Origin: Colias croceus
Taxonomy: Eukaryota; Arthropoda; Insecta; Lepidoptera; Pieridae
Direction: 5' to 3'
NCBI RefSeq assembly: GCF_905220415.1
Contig: NC_059568.1
Coordinates: 4,588,001 to 4,652,000, forward strand
Length of the DNA: 64,000 nucleotides
Numbering within the stretch: the stretch's first letter is position 1; each line of letters starts with the position of its first letter. The translations under genes and the position numbers were made by a program. Of this stretch, positions 1 to 12,671 are shown piece after piece. A model generated the notes under the pieces. The model was not told where the DNA came from and ran no database searches. It saw only the letters and a program-made list of their open reading frames with translations.

Positions 1-51
1 AAAATAGAGAAATAAACCATCTGCGTGGACGGAGTCGCGGGCGGAAGCTAG
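1..51 (+). mobile_element. 3' end fragment of Helitron-like element (family E)
   Basis: The window opens inside the 3' end of a repeat whose fuller copies lie at 29123-29579 and 48523-49014. The GC-rich stretch 'gtcgcgggcggaag' is followed by CTAG and then T, the usual 3' end of a Helitron. Only the terminal part is visible; the rest may lie outside the window. Confidence 0.5.
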
Positions 52-3000
52 TCTGGAAATAATATTGCTTTAAGACGTCATGATACGAGGGCAGAGCTAG
101 ACGTGTTGAGGGTTAAATGTCAGAGTGCAGATGGAATATTATAAATATGATAACGTTTGTAGACCTCTGGGTGGTATTTACAAGTGTATGGTATTTAGTA
201 TTTGATGCTGTTATTGTGTCCTCTATAATTAACCTATCTCACGCTCCCAGACTGATTTCGACATAAATATTAATTTAGAACTCGAATTATAGATATAGAA
301 GTAGTCAAACAATATAATATAAGAGTACCCATGCAATTCTATTGAGTAGAATCTATATTTTATATTTTCATCTGTATTCTCGCGTTCCTGAGGAGAATGA
401 CAACTAACAAGTTTTTATGAAATTTTCTGTGTACATTAGATTAGTCTTAGAATAGGTCGTAAACTGTTTTATGCCCTTAAGTGATGAGGGTAAGGCAAGA
501 ACAATGTTTGCCGGGTCAGCTAGCATTATCATAAAATGATTCTGAATATTTATGTGTGAAACTATTTTGAAGTTTTATTAATGATTGTCCTTCGTGTCAA
601 TGAAGACGAATCGTTTATTTCTGATTATTTATCCTTGATAAGGTTTTAATGTGTTAAATTGATTTTTCTTTATTAATTACGTGGTTGTGCACCGACTCTT
701 CAGAAAGTCTGTTCTGTTTATTAAGAGAAAAACTGACAACATATCTTTCATAATGTTAATAATTAGTAAATTAAAGTCACAAGATACATCAAAATGTGTT
801 TTAAACTAGTTCCATTTCAATGTTCTCTGTTTTAAAAGCACTTAAAAAAATAACTGCTACACAGACAACACTAATGCCTTGCAAAAAAAAAAAATATTTT
901 ATAGGCCAGCTTTTTTACGAAGTTTAAAATATTCCCAACGTCTCAGCCTATCGGCAAGTGGAAGGTCAAGGTTGACAGCTATCACAATGGCTAAAGCGAT
1001 CAGCATGGGCCAAAAATAAATTTGCGAATACAATAAATAACAACAAGAATTACTTATAATCATGATCAGCCCATATATTGTGATCCCTCTGCTGGGACGC
1101 GGGCCTCCTATGCGGGTTCAGGCCATAATCCACCCCGCTGGCCAAATGCGGGTTGGCAGAATATATCGTGCTGAGATGTTTTCCTTCGACGTTTCTTAAC
1201 GTAATGCTCTTGCATTGGTGATGTTATCAACATATTTATTTCTATGAAATTTTGTTTTCATAGAAAAAAAAACATCTTACAGGCTAATTTATGTAACCAC
1301 GGTTCTGCTGATTGCAACAAAACCTCATAAATTAAACGCCGTCATGCGGTATGAGCTGTTAGGCATGCCAAAGAAATATACACACGTACACGTACAAAAA
1401 GGACATAATATCCACTCAGTGAATTGACAATCTAAAAATTAAAAAAAACTGTAGGTATTGCAATATCATCGCCACTCAACTAAATAGATTGAAGAGTCTA
1501 ATGAGGATATTTTATCAGATAGATAGAAGCTAACAGTTTTAACATAATATCACGGGCGTAATATGAAAAGTTTGAAAGCGTTTAACAAAAGCCACGCTCA
1601 AACAGACCGCAGAATGAATCCGTAGCGAGTGAACTCAACGTTAGAGTTGCGCTTAACGTGCTTATAACAAAGACGACAACATACGAACTGTTATAGGTCT
1701 ACCAGAATCTGATGGCATATTTATATTTAAGAAATAAAAGATTTTCATATGGCAATTTTATTTGACAACTATCAAAAGGGTTGTCAAATTATTTGTCTTC
1801 TTTGCAATTCTTGAATAATTTTTAGGATTTTGTCTAAAAAATCTTCGAAGATGTCGAAAAAGCCGCTGCGATCACAAGCAAGAGGTGTTGTTTATAATGT
1901 GTATAGAAAAACATTCGATGAAGAAGGGTCAAACACATCACAATTTTCAATTTTGAATATTTTATTGGTAAATTGGACTTACCCGTTTTGATACTTAAAA
2001 TTAAAAATATTATAAGTAGGTAACTAATTATCATATTGTTTTTTGATTACAATATAATTTTATGAAAACTTATTACAGGAGTTTCCAATACGGCTATGCG
2101 TCAAGTCCAAGCTGTCCAAGTCAATTTTATAATTATTTGTGTATCTGTTAATACCTACTTACGAAAATAAACATAGTTTTATTTTATTTTATTGTTATTT
2201 TATTTTATAAAAAACAATCTTAGCATTATCTAGTTTTGATCTGCATTATCATTACATCCATATTTTTACATGGCTTAATGATAATGAATATACAAATATA
2301 GGTATGTGTAAATAATAATATGTATTACATAGATAAAAGTAATATGTATATTATACATGTAAGTAGTACCTACAAAATATTAAGTGGATATCTCATTATT
2401 TGGTACAGTATTGTTCACTTATGTAATGTGACTAATGATGTTGAGGACAAAATAAAAAATAAGCAGTATCAAGATCGGTCAGTCCATTTTCCCTAGGGTT
2501 GCACACTCAAAATTTTGATTTCCCCAATTGCCATCAGATTCTGGTTTACCTATAGCTACCATTTGAAGAACAAAAGACTTACATAGAAAAGGATATAAGT
2601 CAATATTCAGTAACAATTTTATGGTGCAGTTTACTTCAAATTTATCGAGGCTTGTTTTTTTTACTGGCATTAATTGATGTTATTAAAATATTCAAAATTA
2701 TCGATATAAAGATTTCAATTATTTAAATAATCTATTCTTAGAATCTAAGAACAGAATAAATAAATATAGAATGAAGACTACAATATATTATAGTACAATA
2801 CCAAATTTAAGCCACAGCTAAGAAATATTTAATTTATTGTTTAGATTTTTTACACTTGCAAAAAAATTAATCTAAAACTATAGAATTAACTATAGAATGT
2901 AGTTCTATCAAGATGTAACAATACAAAGCGTAAATAAATTTTATTTTATCAAAAGGTGAAATAAATATTTTATTTATTTATTTATATATTATTATTTTAT

Positions 3001-3469
3001 ATCATCAAACTATTAAATCCTTTACAAGCGCATTTAACACGTAGTCCGTTTAATATAATTTTCACGAGCTCGTAAAGCATTTTTCACATACATCAGATTA
3101 TAACAAGCGTCACTCCAGGCGTTGTCTGCATGAGATGGTTTGACAGCATTGCACTTCAATTTACCCGTAAATTGTAGGATTTAGCCTTACTTGATTAATA
3201 TCTTTAGTCTGCAGGTAACGAGGTAAAATCTTTGTTTAGAATTTATAGTGTAAAGGAAATTTTAAGCTATTTGGCAATTTTATGCGACAATATTCAAATT
3301 TTACTGTAATTTAAGAATAATCGATATAAATGGAAACATAATTATATTATCCAATAAATATTACGGCAAAGCGTAGATCATGATCTGATTAAAATCAATT
3401 CGTAAAAAATGTACAAAATACAAATGCAAAATATGTAGTTATAAATGATAAGTTATAATTATCTATCTG
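52..3469. other. AT-rich non-coding stretch
   Basis: No open frame longer than about 66 codons and nothing recognisable as protein. It contains simple AT-rich runs, for example a TTTA-rich stretch near 2960-3000, and one dispersed repeat fragment at 1061-1166. I see no RNA gene here. Confidence 0.5.
1061..1166 (+). repeat. dispersed repeat fragment ('cagcccatat...gggcctcctatg')
   Basis: A GC-richer block in AT-rich DNA with the wording 'cagcccatat', 'gctgggacgcgggcctccta' and 'ccaaatgcgggttgg'. A second fragment with 'cagcccatatacgttctcag' and 'gggcctcctatgagg' lies at 23455-23520, and a short 'cccatgagggtttaggtcat' piece lies near 48130. The same wording is common in lepidopteran genomes as a degraded transposon remnant. 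I cannot assign its class. Confidence 0.5.
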
Positions 3470-3611
3470 GCTTCTTCGCCTTTTCCCCCATGGTTGCCTG
3501 GCAGAAATCACTGCATAGTGATAAGGCCGCCCTTTGTACTTTTATTTATTGTAAATTATTATTTTATGTATCTGGTTTAGTGCACAATAAAGTGTTAAAT
3601 AAATAAATAAT
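3470..3611 (+). mobile_element. LINE 3' end fragment with (AAAT)n tail
   Basis: The block 'tggttgcctggcagaaatca', 'gataaggccgccctttgta' and 'gtgcacaataaagtgt' followed by AAATAAATAAATA resembles the 3' UTR end of lepidopteran non-LTR retrotransposons, which end in AATAAA plus a short tandem tail. No coding sequence of the LINE remains. The upstream boundary is approximate. Confidence 0.5.
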
Positions 3612-3658
3612 TGAAAGCTACAGTTATATCGTTGCTGATGTAAGGTATTTTACGAAAA

Positions 3659-3789
3659 TCTATACATATTATTATATATCTAATAAATCTGTAGAAGGGT
3701 CAATTCTGTTCATTGAAAATATTGAAAAAATAAATAGCAGTGTGTTACTGGATCGATACCAAACCCAAATATGAGATTAAAAAATTTTT

Positions 3790-3820
<31 letters not shown>

Positions 3821-3986
3821 ATGTGAAGGCATCACGTAAAAACTAATGGTTAGATTTCGATGAAACTTGGTATAATTATACGTTATTATCCTGGGCATAA
3901 AATACGATACTTTTTATCCCGGAAAAATACGTAGAAAAAAAAAATCTTAATTATTCCGCGCGGACAGAGTCACGGGCGGAAACTAG
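3659..3986 (+). mobile_element. non-autonomous Helitron-like element (family E)
   Basis: Begins TCTATACATATT after an A and ends with GC-rich 'cacgggcggaaa' plus CTAG before a T, with no target duplication. This matches Helitron insertion between A and T. Inside is a (CTGT)n microsatellite near 3791-3822, followed by 'gaaggcatcacgtaaaaact' and 'gatgaaacttggtataatta'. Related copies lie at 29123-29579 (+) and 48523-49014 (-). It has no coding capacity, so it would need a Rep/helicase supplied in trans. Confidence 0.6.
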
Positions 3987-4402
3987 TGAATAATAATTAA
4001 TATAAAATTGAGTTAAATTTAATGATTTTATATGTATGAGAATGCATTAATAATTTTGATGAATATAAATGAGTTGTTTACTGTTTACCTAGTTTACGAA
4101 CAGCAATATTATTATTACGTATTTATAAAGACAATTAATACAGTGAAAATACGGAAAATTTTATATACTGTATTTTCAATACGCATTTCATTTTTATTAT
4201 TATTCGTGTAAACATTGTGTGAGGATGTCACAACAACATGATAAATGTTTAATAACAATATTGTAGGAATTCGCCGAAACTTTCTCTGAATAAAATTTTA
4301 TCATTCTTCACTATGAACTTATTTAATAAGCCTATTCAATAAACATTGTTTAATTAAAGTAATATTCTGTTTATGAGTATTTTTTATATTTTCTTAAGCT
4401 AA

Positions 4403-4587
4403 TCTATACTTATATTATAAAGCTGAAGTTTGTTTGTTTGAACGCGCTAATCTTGGGAACTACTAGTCCGATTTGAAAAATTATTTCGGTGTTAGCCCAT
4501 TTATCGAGGAAGGGTTATAGGCTATTATCATCTCGCTAAGACCAACTGGAGCGGAGCACTGCATGTAAAGCCGCGGAGCACAGCTAG
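4403..4587 (+). mobile_element. non-autonomous Helitron-like element (family A)
   Basis: A 185-bp element starting TCTATACTTATATTATAAAG after A and ending GCCGCGGAGCACAGCTAG before T. Copies with the same wording ('gaacgcgctaatct', 'tcgaggaagg') lie at 10555-10749 (+) and 35309-35477 (-). The terminal structure and A/T insertion site fit Helitrons. No coding capacity. Confidence 0.6.
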
Positions 4588-4894
4588 TTTATTATATTTA
4601 TTTAATAATAGAAATAAAGAGATTGACAATTTCTGAAAATTTTTTATATTAACTATAAATAAGTACATAAATACTAAACTGAAATGAAATGAAATTTGGT
4701 ACTTATTTATATAAATATAAATTAATGTTTATGCAATGTTCTTGGAACGTTCTAGAAATAATACACTTACATAAGAACACAAAGGTAAAGATAATATTAT
4801 ATATCTGGACATAACTAAGAGGGTTGGTCCTGACCTCTACAGAGCACACATTACAGACGTGAGTGCTATACAAATATTATAAGTTTGTAATTAA

Positions 4895-5010
4895 CTAGCT
4901 CCCGCCCTCGGCTTTAACCTCACTTAGTCAAAGAAAATTCTTTAGGGAATAGCCTATTTCACCGTCTAGTTTTCTTGCTATCTTCAAACACAAAATAATC
5001 ATGAGATCGC
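4895..5010 (-). mobile_element. probable Helitron-like 3' fragment
   Basis: Read on the minus strand, it ends in 'aaagccgagggcgggag' plus CTAG before T, the same kind of GC-rich 3' end as the other Helitron-like copies. The interior ('aggctattccctaaagaatt') is not shared with the other families in this window. The 5' boundary is not visible. Confidence 0.4.
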
Positions 5011-5384
5011 TAAGTTGCGATATGAACGACAAATAATGCTTTTCAATAAGGAATTGAACCACCTTCAAGTTATCAGAACTAAACCAAAAAATGGGCTACA
5101 TAAGAGACACCAGCTATCAACTAAAAAAGGATTGACACAATTCGAAAGTTCTGACATGAAAAACCCAAAAAAGTACAGTCGACTTAAGTACCTCCTTCCT
5201 CCTTTTTTAAAGTCGCTTTAAAAACAAACACGCTTTTCCATTTATAATCCTTTCTAAGACTGAATGCGAATGTATGTTATCTGTTACTTGCTTGTCTAAG
5301 AAATTTTAAAAGAATAGAAATTTGAATGCTATAAAAGTAAATATCAATTATTTGCTTGTCTGTTATATCGCGTTGACACATCTT

Positions 5385-5515
5385 TTTTTATGTCAGAGCA
5401 AGCAAAGGGGCAGGTGGGCCACCTGATGGTAAGTGGTCACCACCGCCCATAAACACTAGCAACACTAGAAGTGTTGCAAGTGCTTCGCCGGCCTTTTATG
5501 GACAAATCTGAACAC
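5385..5515 (+). repeat. dispersed repeat fragment ('ggccacctgatggtaagtgg')
   Basis: A GC-rich block with 'ggtgggccacctgatggtaa', 'gtggtcaccaccgcccat' and 'cgccggcctttt'. This wording is abundant in lepidopteran genomes and is probably the 3' part of a retrotransposon. Only one copy is present here and no protein is encoded. The boundaries are estimated from where the composition changes. Confidence 0.45.
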
Positions 5516-6129
5516 CATGCGAATTACCTTTGACCAAGTGAAGCCGCGATGGAAAGATAGTATGTTATAATAATTAGTTCACCTATGTGTCCGCTCAGAG
5601 GACAAACGAAGTTACAGTTGAAACTTGTCAAGTGCATAACTAGCGAACTAGATTCTTAATGTGTGTTCCAGGAATCGGGCATAATTGCTTTACCTAGCTA
5701 CCAGGTAACAGACATACATAATTGCTTGGTTATTCAAATTTCAGTTCAATTGTGTAAGTACAGTATTATGATGCGTTTTAAACAAAAGAAAGAGACAGTA
5801 TTTAAAATTCAATGTAGAATTAATTAATGTTTTTTGGTTTTTGTTTTAGTGTAGTATTTTTGTTAATTTTCATACCTATATATCGCCTAATTAGGCGTCA
5901 TTACGCATCTTAAATTAAACCCTTCACAATATTATTAAAATTTTCCTTATATTGTATCTACTACGGTAAGACTTTCTCGTTCCAAATTATTACGCCAACT
6001 TGGGAGGTTCTTAACTCCTATACAGGTATAAACAGATTTGTTGAGCTAACGAGATATTAATATTATATTACAGAACACACAGAGGCGTCACTTGATGTCA
6101 AATAATGTTTAATCCTACGTAAGATTCTA

Positions 6130-6367
6130 TCCATACTAATATTATAAATGCGAAACTAACTCTATCTGTCTGTTACTCAATTACGCCTTATTTACTGAAC
6201 CAATTTGCATGAAATTTGGTATAGAGATATTTTGATACCCGAGAAAGTACATAAGCTACTTTTTACCCCGGAAAATAGGATAGGTTTTATCCCAGAAATC
6301 CCACGGGACCAGGAACTCTGCGGGTTTTTCTTTGACTGCGCGGGCGAAGCTGCGGGTGGGAAGCTAG
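6130..6367 (+). mobile_element. non-autonomous Helitron-like element (family B)
   Basis: Starts TCCATACTAATATTATAAAT after A and ends GGGCGAAGCTGCGGGTGGGAAG plus CTAG before T. It contains 'actcaattacgcc' and 'catgaaatttggtatagag'. The same family is at 41191-41373 in the opposite orientation. Open frames crossing it on both strands are chance frames within the repeat. Confidence 0.6.
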
Positions 6368-7536
6368 TCAAAGGACAGCGACAGCTACATTTTCTTATAG
6401 GAATCAATTTTATTCTAACATTCAAAATAAATCTAAAAATAATAACGTATGTATTAATCAAAGTAATAATCCTAAAAAATTGTGTTTATTTTCGTGTTAA
6501 ATGATCATAAAAGATAACCCCTAAATATTAATTATCCTTTATAAACTATTATTACCGAAGTTTCTTATAGAAAACATAGCGGTTTACATAACCGTTTCGT
6601 TCTAAAAACAAAATTTTCCGTGTGAATATTCCTAACGTGAAACACTAATTGGAAATTGAAATCGAGAGTCTCGACCTTTGACGAGAGTACACATATATGG
6701 ATCGTTAATACCTTTTAAACTGTGTCTATTTGTCAACGATTAGGAACCTATCACCTTATAACATGAACATATTAACGCTCTTTGCGAATAAGATCGGTTC
6801 CCGATGAATGGGTAATGTAAGACGATTTAAAGATACTCCGCTGTATGAATAATTCATTCGGGGTCCGAATACACTTGGGTTCCGTGAATGCCTTATATCT
6901 ATTGACGTTAAATACCGTGTGCCTGTATAGATCACAAAGGACTGCTATTTAACATTAATAGGTACACATTATAAGTTATAATGTCGTTATTATTACAATG
7001 GAAATTTCCTGCTCAAAAACTATAAAATTACTATGAATGATAGTTCAGGATACATCGCCCATTTTTGCAAGTGACTACTATCAAGCTAATTTTCCGTTTG
7101 TAGCTTTATTTTGATGAGACGCCCAATAATTTCGTGTACGAAAGTCTCGATTGTGGTAGCTATAAGCTAACAGAGATAACAAGGATAAAAATTTTTGATT
7201 TGATGGTTCTCAAATATTTATTACTAGTATAATAGTCAAATATTTATTATTTATTACTATTAGTATTAAAATTAGTTAAGACCTAAATTATTCGAAAAAA
7301 TATTTGTCCTACAAAATCTATGGTTTGTTCAAAGAGTCCCCCTTTCCAAAGTGTATCTGTCGTGGTCATATCGTAGATTTGATCATTTCATGATATGAGT
7401 GGCCATTTCACGAAATGGTCGCATATCGTGAAATGGCCAACATAGTTTGATCAGATCGTTAAATCGTCAACGTTTCACGATTTGGTCATCCACATTTGGC
7501 CAGATCGTATAAAATATAAAGAGTCCATAAAATATT

Positions 7537-8394
7537 TTTTTTTTTTTTTTTTTTATAAAAGCACCCGCCATCTCAGGGTGTTGTGTGCTTTTCCCTGGAA
7601 TATTGTCCAGGGGTTTTTATTTTTCTTTTTAATCAATAAAATACCATTAAATTATTATTCACAAATTAGGCCTAAAAATAAAATACACTTTAAAGTAAAA
7701 AATACAAATTAACAATTTACACTAAAATTTACAAAATAATTATAAAATACTAAAATTCAACATTGCATTTAAAACTTACATAAATTAGAACATTACAACG
7801 ACAATAATATAAAATAAAAAAAATAAAACAATACGGCACAACACTTATAAAACTTAACCCTAACATCACTACTTATCACTATGTCTTTTATTTACCACCC
7901 CAACAATATATTCACAATAATTCAAAAATTCAGTTCTCATTTTATCCCCCAGGGCCGCGGGCAGATTCTCACCCGTCATCGCGATGCCCAATTTTTGCTC
8001 AATAACATATCTATCTCTTGCAAAAATCGGACACTCGAGCAACAGGTGAGAAACCGTCTCGTCGACTCCGGGCTGACACAGACACGATGGATTCTCCTTC
8101 AGCTTGAATCTGTTCAAGTAGAAGGCGAATCCACCGTGTCCAGTCAGTGCTTGTGTGGTGTGGTGAGTGATGTTTATTTTCCGAACTATTTTGTATGCAG
8201 CAGCAGCGCTTGGGAAAAAGAGCTTCGTGCCTCCAGCCGTCTACCCCACATCGTATCTCCTGTCCCATTCCCCGATCGTATCCTGTCTCAGGATACGCTT
8301 GACGAATGAAACAGGACACAGATCGTAGTCGGGTTTCCTCTTCGACCCCAGAGCGGCCTCCTTGGCTAATTGGTCCACTCTTTCGTTCGTTTTC
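7537..8394 (-). mobile_element. LINE 3' fragment nested in the TIR transposon
   Basis: The 14-bp direct repeat 'gtccataaaatatt' at 7523-7536 and 8395-8408 flanks this segment. The poly-T at its left edge is the poly(A) tail of a minus-strand LINE. The related element copy near 50740-50912 reads through this site without the insert, which supports a nested insertion. The segment holds the end of the ORF2 reading frame and a 3' UTR with a CCCTGG/CCAGGG hairpin near 7590-7612. It is strongly 5'-truncated. Confidence 0.75.
7869..8394 (-). pseudogene. C-terminal remnant of an RNase H-bearing LINE ORF2
   Basis: On the minus strand the first part (about 8396 down to 8240) reads an RNase H-like end with 'NERVDQLAKEAALG', as in the conserved ...ERADQLAKEA... 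motif. The last part (8160-7869) reads 'LTGHGGFAFYLNRFKLKE' and then a zinc-binding CxC...H...C block, 'CLCQPGVDETVSHLLLECP'. These are typical of the C-terminus of R1/LOA/I-type LINE proteins. The two parts lie in different frames with stops between them, so this is a dead fragment. The exact clade is uncertain. Confidence 0.65.
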
Positions 8395-8989
8395 GTCCAT
8401 AAAATATTAAAAAATTTCAGAATAACTATATTCTAAAAACTTGTTTAATGTCATGTAAGTTGGTGCCGCGGCAGCGGCCGGCGAGTGCCAGAAGCGGATC
8501 GCTTTTTAAAAAACAAACAATTATAATAATATAGTAGTAGTTTCTTAAATTATTTTATTTAAGTCGCATTTTTTCTTAAAACATATAAGATATCCACATT
8601 TTCCATAGTACTCGTACCTCTTCGTCGTAAATTCTTTGCTATGACTTTCTTCATAATATTGTTATGAAACGAATTATGAAGTTTTTAACTGCTAATAATT
8701 TAATTTTCGCCAGCGGCCGCCATCTTATCACATAAACACAGAGCTTGCAGCGCCTCTACCAACGATTAATGTAACTATTTTACGATATGATCAAATAATT
8801 TTGATCATTTCATGAAAAAACCGTGCGTTAATTGGCCATATCGTGAAACGATTTCTTATCATTGATCTGCCCAAACCACATCATGATGTGGCCAAACTAA
8901 ATTGGCCATTTCACGAAATGGTCGCATATCGTGAAATGGCCACTCATATCATGAAATGATCAAATCTACGATATGACCACGACATATCG

Positions 8990-10554
8990 ATAACGAGGTC
9001 ATCATAAATGATTACTAACAAGCTGATTTTTTTGTTTTCACTTAGTTAATGTTTATATAATTCAACAGACATATTGTCCTACAAATTGCGTAATAAATAT
9101 TTATATAATATTACTTCTAAAGGAATATTCTAGAAACAGTTATAAATAAGTTTACATCTTAAACTTACATGTTTATTTATAGTACCTACTTTAATATTAA
9201 CTTTAGATAAATATTTAGATATTAATTTTAGATGTTGAATCCTAATACATGTGTTTGTCACCAACTCTACCAGTTTGTTACTGGACTATTACAAAATTCC
9301 TATTGAGATGATCAAATTAAAGTACGATTCATATCGAACATGTAAATATATATCTCAACAAATATACCACCCACTAAGTATCCTAAGCAGACGGCATAAA
9401 CGGCGAACATTTGTTAAAATTAACGTTGAATTTATTTACAATTTGATTTACAACGCCTTTCCCGGGTAACCACTGACTGTGTCGGCTGAATACCAATGAT
9501 CCTATAAATAAAGGATGTCAGCTTTAATAACAATGCTTTTACATTACTTCGAACAACGTTGAGGTACATATTGAGATTGGTCGATTTATCTTCAATAGGT
9601 GCATGGTGCATGGCTGCATGGGGCCTTCCACACAATAGGCAGCGTTGGTCAAGTAGAGGCAATCACGATAGCGTAGAGGGTCTATGTCTATGATCGGCCG
9701 TCGTTGTAGATTGTAGATGTATATTCATATTCATAATCGCCGTAATGGTGGCCAACATCGACGATGATTTGTTGGGCCAACGCTGCCCTTTGTTTGTAAT
9801 TAACCTTTCTATCACGCAATTCAATTGAACTACTCATTTCCATATTATAGAGCAATGCAGCTGCAACTGATTGGCTATGTTATTAGTGATGGTTTGGTTT
9901 GACATATATTAGCTATGTCAATAAATGTCAAATGTGTTTTATTAAATTCATGATAGTAATTAATCAGATCAAATGCTAATTTATGGAACATCAAAGATAT
10001 CAAAAGTACCTTTTGTTTTGAAATATTGCCGCTGATGGTCGGTAGAAAATGGATTAAATAAAAAAAATTATGTATTGATTTACCATTTATAATTAATAAA
10101 GATAAATTGAGTAATTGTTATCTATGATCCATTAGGATATCTAACATATATTTAGTCGCATTATTTCGAACCATATATTACAATTATCCTGGAGTTGTAA
10201 TGTAAATTAAATAATTATCAATTATGCACAGCAGATATTATTAGACATCCTATTGTTAGCATAATCCCTGAATCGTAAATTCCGTCTATTGATGTAAGAT
10301 CTAATTGTACTACATAATAAATGTACATAGATCTGATATCTAGCAATATTAAAAAGATAAAATATACATAAACTAAAAAGTAGAATCTGTTAATAAACTT
10401 TAAGTTACAAAATAAACTATTGCATACCCATTTGACCTAAAACAAAAATAAATATTCGCATTTCGCTATGGTCCAGTTGAAATAATATTGCTACTGCAAA
10501 AACACAAAATAATGATCATCGCAAAGCATAGAACATAAAATTAATGATGCAAAA
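8990..10554. other. AT-rich non-coding stretch
   Basis: No recognisable gene. A possible short MITE lies at 9638-9787; otherwise it is AT-rich sequence with only short chance frames (72-76 codons) that have no recognisable protein features. Confidence 0.45.
9638..9787. repeat. possible short MITE with 11-bp inverted ends
   Basis: GGCAGCGTTGG at 9638-9648 is the exact inverse of CCAACGCTGCC at 9777-9787, enclosing about 150 bp that is GC-richer than its surroundings. No clear target duplication was seen, and a chance match is not excluded. Confidence 0.3.
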
Positions 10555-10749
10555 TCTATACTAATATTATAAAGCTGAAGAGTTTGTTTGTTTGTTTGAA
10601 CGCGCTAATCTCGGGAACTACTGGTCCGATTTAAAAAATTCTTTCGGTGATAGAAAGCTCATTTATCGAGGAAGGTTATAGGATATAAATCATCACGCTA
10701 CGATCAACAGAATCGGAGCCAAGGGGGTGAAACCGCGGGGAGCAGCTAG
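10555..10749 (+). mobile_element. non-autonomous Helitron-like element (family A)
   Basis: Starts TCTATACTAATATTATAAAG after A, contains 'gaacgcgctaatctcgggaa' and 'tcgaggaaggttatagg', and ends 'ccgcggggagcag' plus CTAG before T. A second copy of the family at 4403-4587 is similar throughout. No coding capacity. Confidence 0.6.
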
Positions 10750-12671
10750 TAATGTATAAAATAATAATAATACTAACACACAAATAAATATAATTTAATA
10801 TTTCAAGTTTAAGATAGATTCAATAGGGCTCTTTTAAGAAAAGTTTAAAATAGCAGTGCTCAGTTGACTCGTCTGTCTCCGTTTCCTCTACATTTTGATA
10901 CGAGAATTTTCGTAGTTATATAAATTCTGTTGGAGTCATCTTGCAATAGCTGTATCTCTCTACTACACCTCATTTAACAGGAAACATGTTTTCTTTAAAA
11001 TTGTCTCTTCAGTAAAAAAGGTTATCAATGTGAGTACTGAGTGTGAGTAGGAGTATTCATCAATATTAGGGGAAATTTTGTTAAATATTGTTCGTTTATT
11101 TATATTGAAAGTGATATGTGATCTCTTTATAGATTTATATTTATGGTAAAAATTTTCTTAAAAAACTCTGTTCATAAAATAGTCGGTACATTTATTTTAA
11201 GAGACTATCCTAAACTAGTTAATTAAGGTTTCAATTGAACTTAATTTCAACTGCAGTTGCGAATCAACCAGTGGGTTTGTATCAAGATAACTATAATAAT
11301 GAACTTTGAAATTAACAAAAGTTAAACCACAGCGAAAAATCCATTAAGAGTTTTATTATATTCTTGTGCATGTTACTAAAAAGTAAAATCTGTTCATCGC
11401 ATTGCTAAAAATATGGTTTTGTGCATACTTACACAGCGGTAAATCCGTAAATATTACAAATTTACAAACATTGTATTATTACCTGTGAACAAATAAAAAT
11501 ATGATTATTAAATGCAGTTTTTAACCTCCTTACTTACAACTTTAAAATTTACAAACAAACTAAAAGTTTTAAACGTTTCAAAATCTATTGGAAAATATAT
11601 TATTTTTATAGTTCAATTTTGTACACACACATTTACTCAAGTACAGATAAGACATTCGAATTTGGCTTCCTCAAATAAATCTCAACAAGACCTTAATTGA
11701 TTGAATTCTAGGAAATATTTGGCAAGACCATAAATGAGTAACAATTTATTTTCGTTACTACTTGCCTCAGTTACCTGCTTTTCTACCGCAAATAAAGTAA
11801 TAAATTGTATTTGCTCAAGCCAAAGGATATTGGAAACTTTCTACTTACAAGAAAAGAACATAATATATAGCTTCGGCATGCGCATGATCCAAGTCACATA
11901 TAAAAATCTAATATTAAATCCTGCGAAAAGGGACTTTTCATGTAAAATTTCAAACGTACAATTTGGTATCATATTTATCAAAGCGCACACGGACTCGCAA
12001 ATGCGCAAGAAACACTATTTGAACTGTTGATAGCTTTATGTATTTACTTGAGATACATATTGTTATGTATTGCTTCATATCGTCTTATATGCGGGATGGA
12101 ATCGTGTTATCATACCTTGCTTTCTATTGAATGAATGAATGAATGAATATTCTTTATTGCTTATAAATAGATAAATGCAAGTGGAAAAGCACACTATTGT
12201 CATTTATTTACCAAAGCAAAAACAGAAATAACTCTCATTAATTTTAACAATTGGCAGCTATAATTCTTATACATCAAGAGATTAAGCAAAGCTCATCAAA
12301 CATTCGCATAGAGATTATAACTGTAAATTTGAACATTTTCTACGCATCCATTAACATATCTAAATTTAAAGGTGTTAACGTTGTTTAAAACGCAGAGATC
12401 ACGATTGAGTCTGATGGCCATTAGGCACGTAGTCGGTAGTCACTTAAACGGCAACAAAGGCCTCCCTCGTAATCCGTTTATGTTGGAACAAGCCCAGACG
12501 ACGCTTTGTCAAATGCCCCACTTAACTTTGACGCAAAACATTTGTTTTTCCCTCCCGAAACTTTGTAAGCATTAGAATGAAAGTTTTAACAAATGCCCCT
12601 TGCTTATCTTGCCTTGTGACGTAAAAGTTACGGAATAATAAGGTTCCTTCACACGTCGTCGTATTTTGGAA
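10750..12671. other. AT-rich non-coding stretch
   Basis: Contains small chance frames at 11512-11700, 11734-12030 and 12372-12575. None has a recognisable domain, signal peptide or plausible context. A LINE 3' tail lies at 12131-12220. Nothing else is identifiable. Confidence 0.4.
12131..12220 (-). mobile_element. LINE 3' end fragment with (ATTC)n tail
   Basis: Read on the minus strand, this ends 'gcttataagcaataaagaat' followed by ATTCATTCATTCATTC. A polyadenylation-like AATAAAG followed by a tandem tail is the usual 3' end of some non-LTR elements. There is no coding part. Confidence 0.4.

Larger units (their letters stand above)
7358..8984. mobile_element. TIR DNA transposon, non-autonomous, carrying a nested LINE
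   Basis: The ends TGTCGTGGTCATATCG... and the reverse complement are perfect inverted repeats for 56 bp (7358-7413 against 8929-8984). The element is flanked by 'tatc' on both sides (7354-7357 and 8985-8988), a likely 4-bp target duplication. A 38-bp module just inside each end (7401-7438 and 8904-8941) is itself hairpin-forming. No transposase frame is visible. A related, diverged copy is at about 50740-50912. The superfamily is not clear: a 4-bp duplication is known for several groups, and the termini match none that I recognise. Confidence 0.7.

Noticed and set aside
3791..3828. Possible CRISPR-like or regulatory array from repeated CTGT
   Set aside because: A simple 4-bp microsatellite inside a Helitron-like family, found at the same place in other copies.
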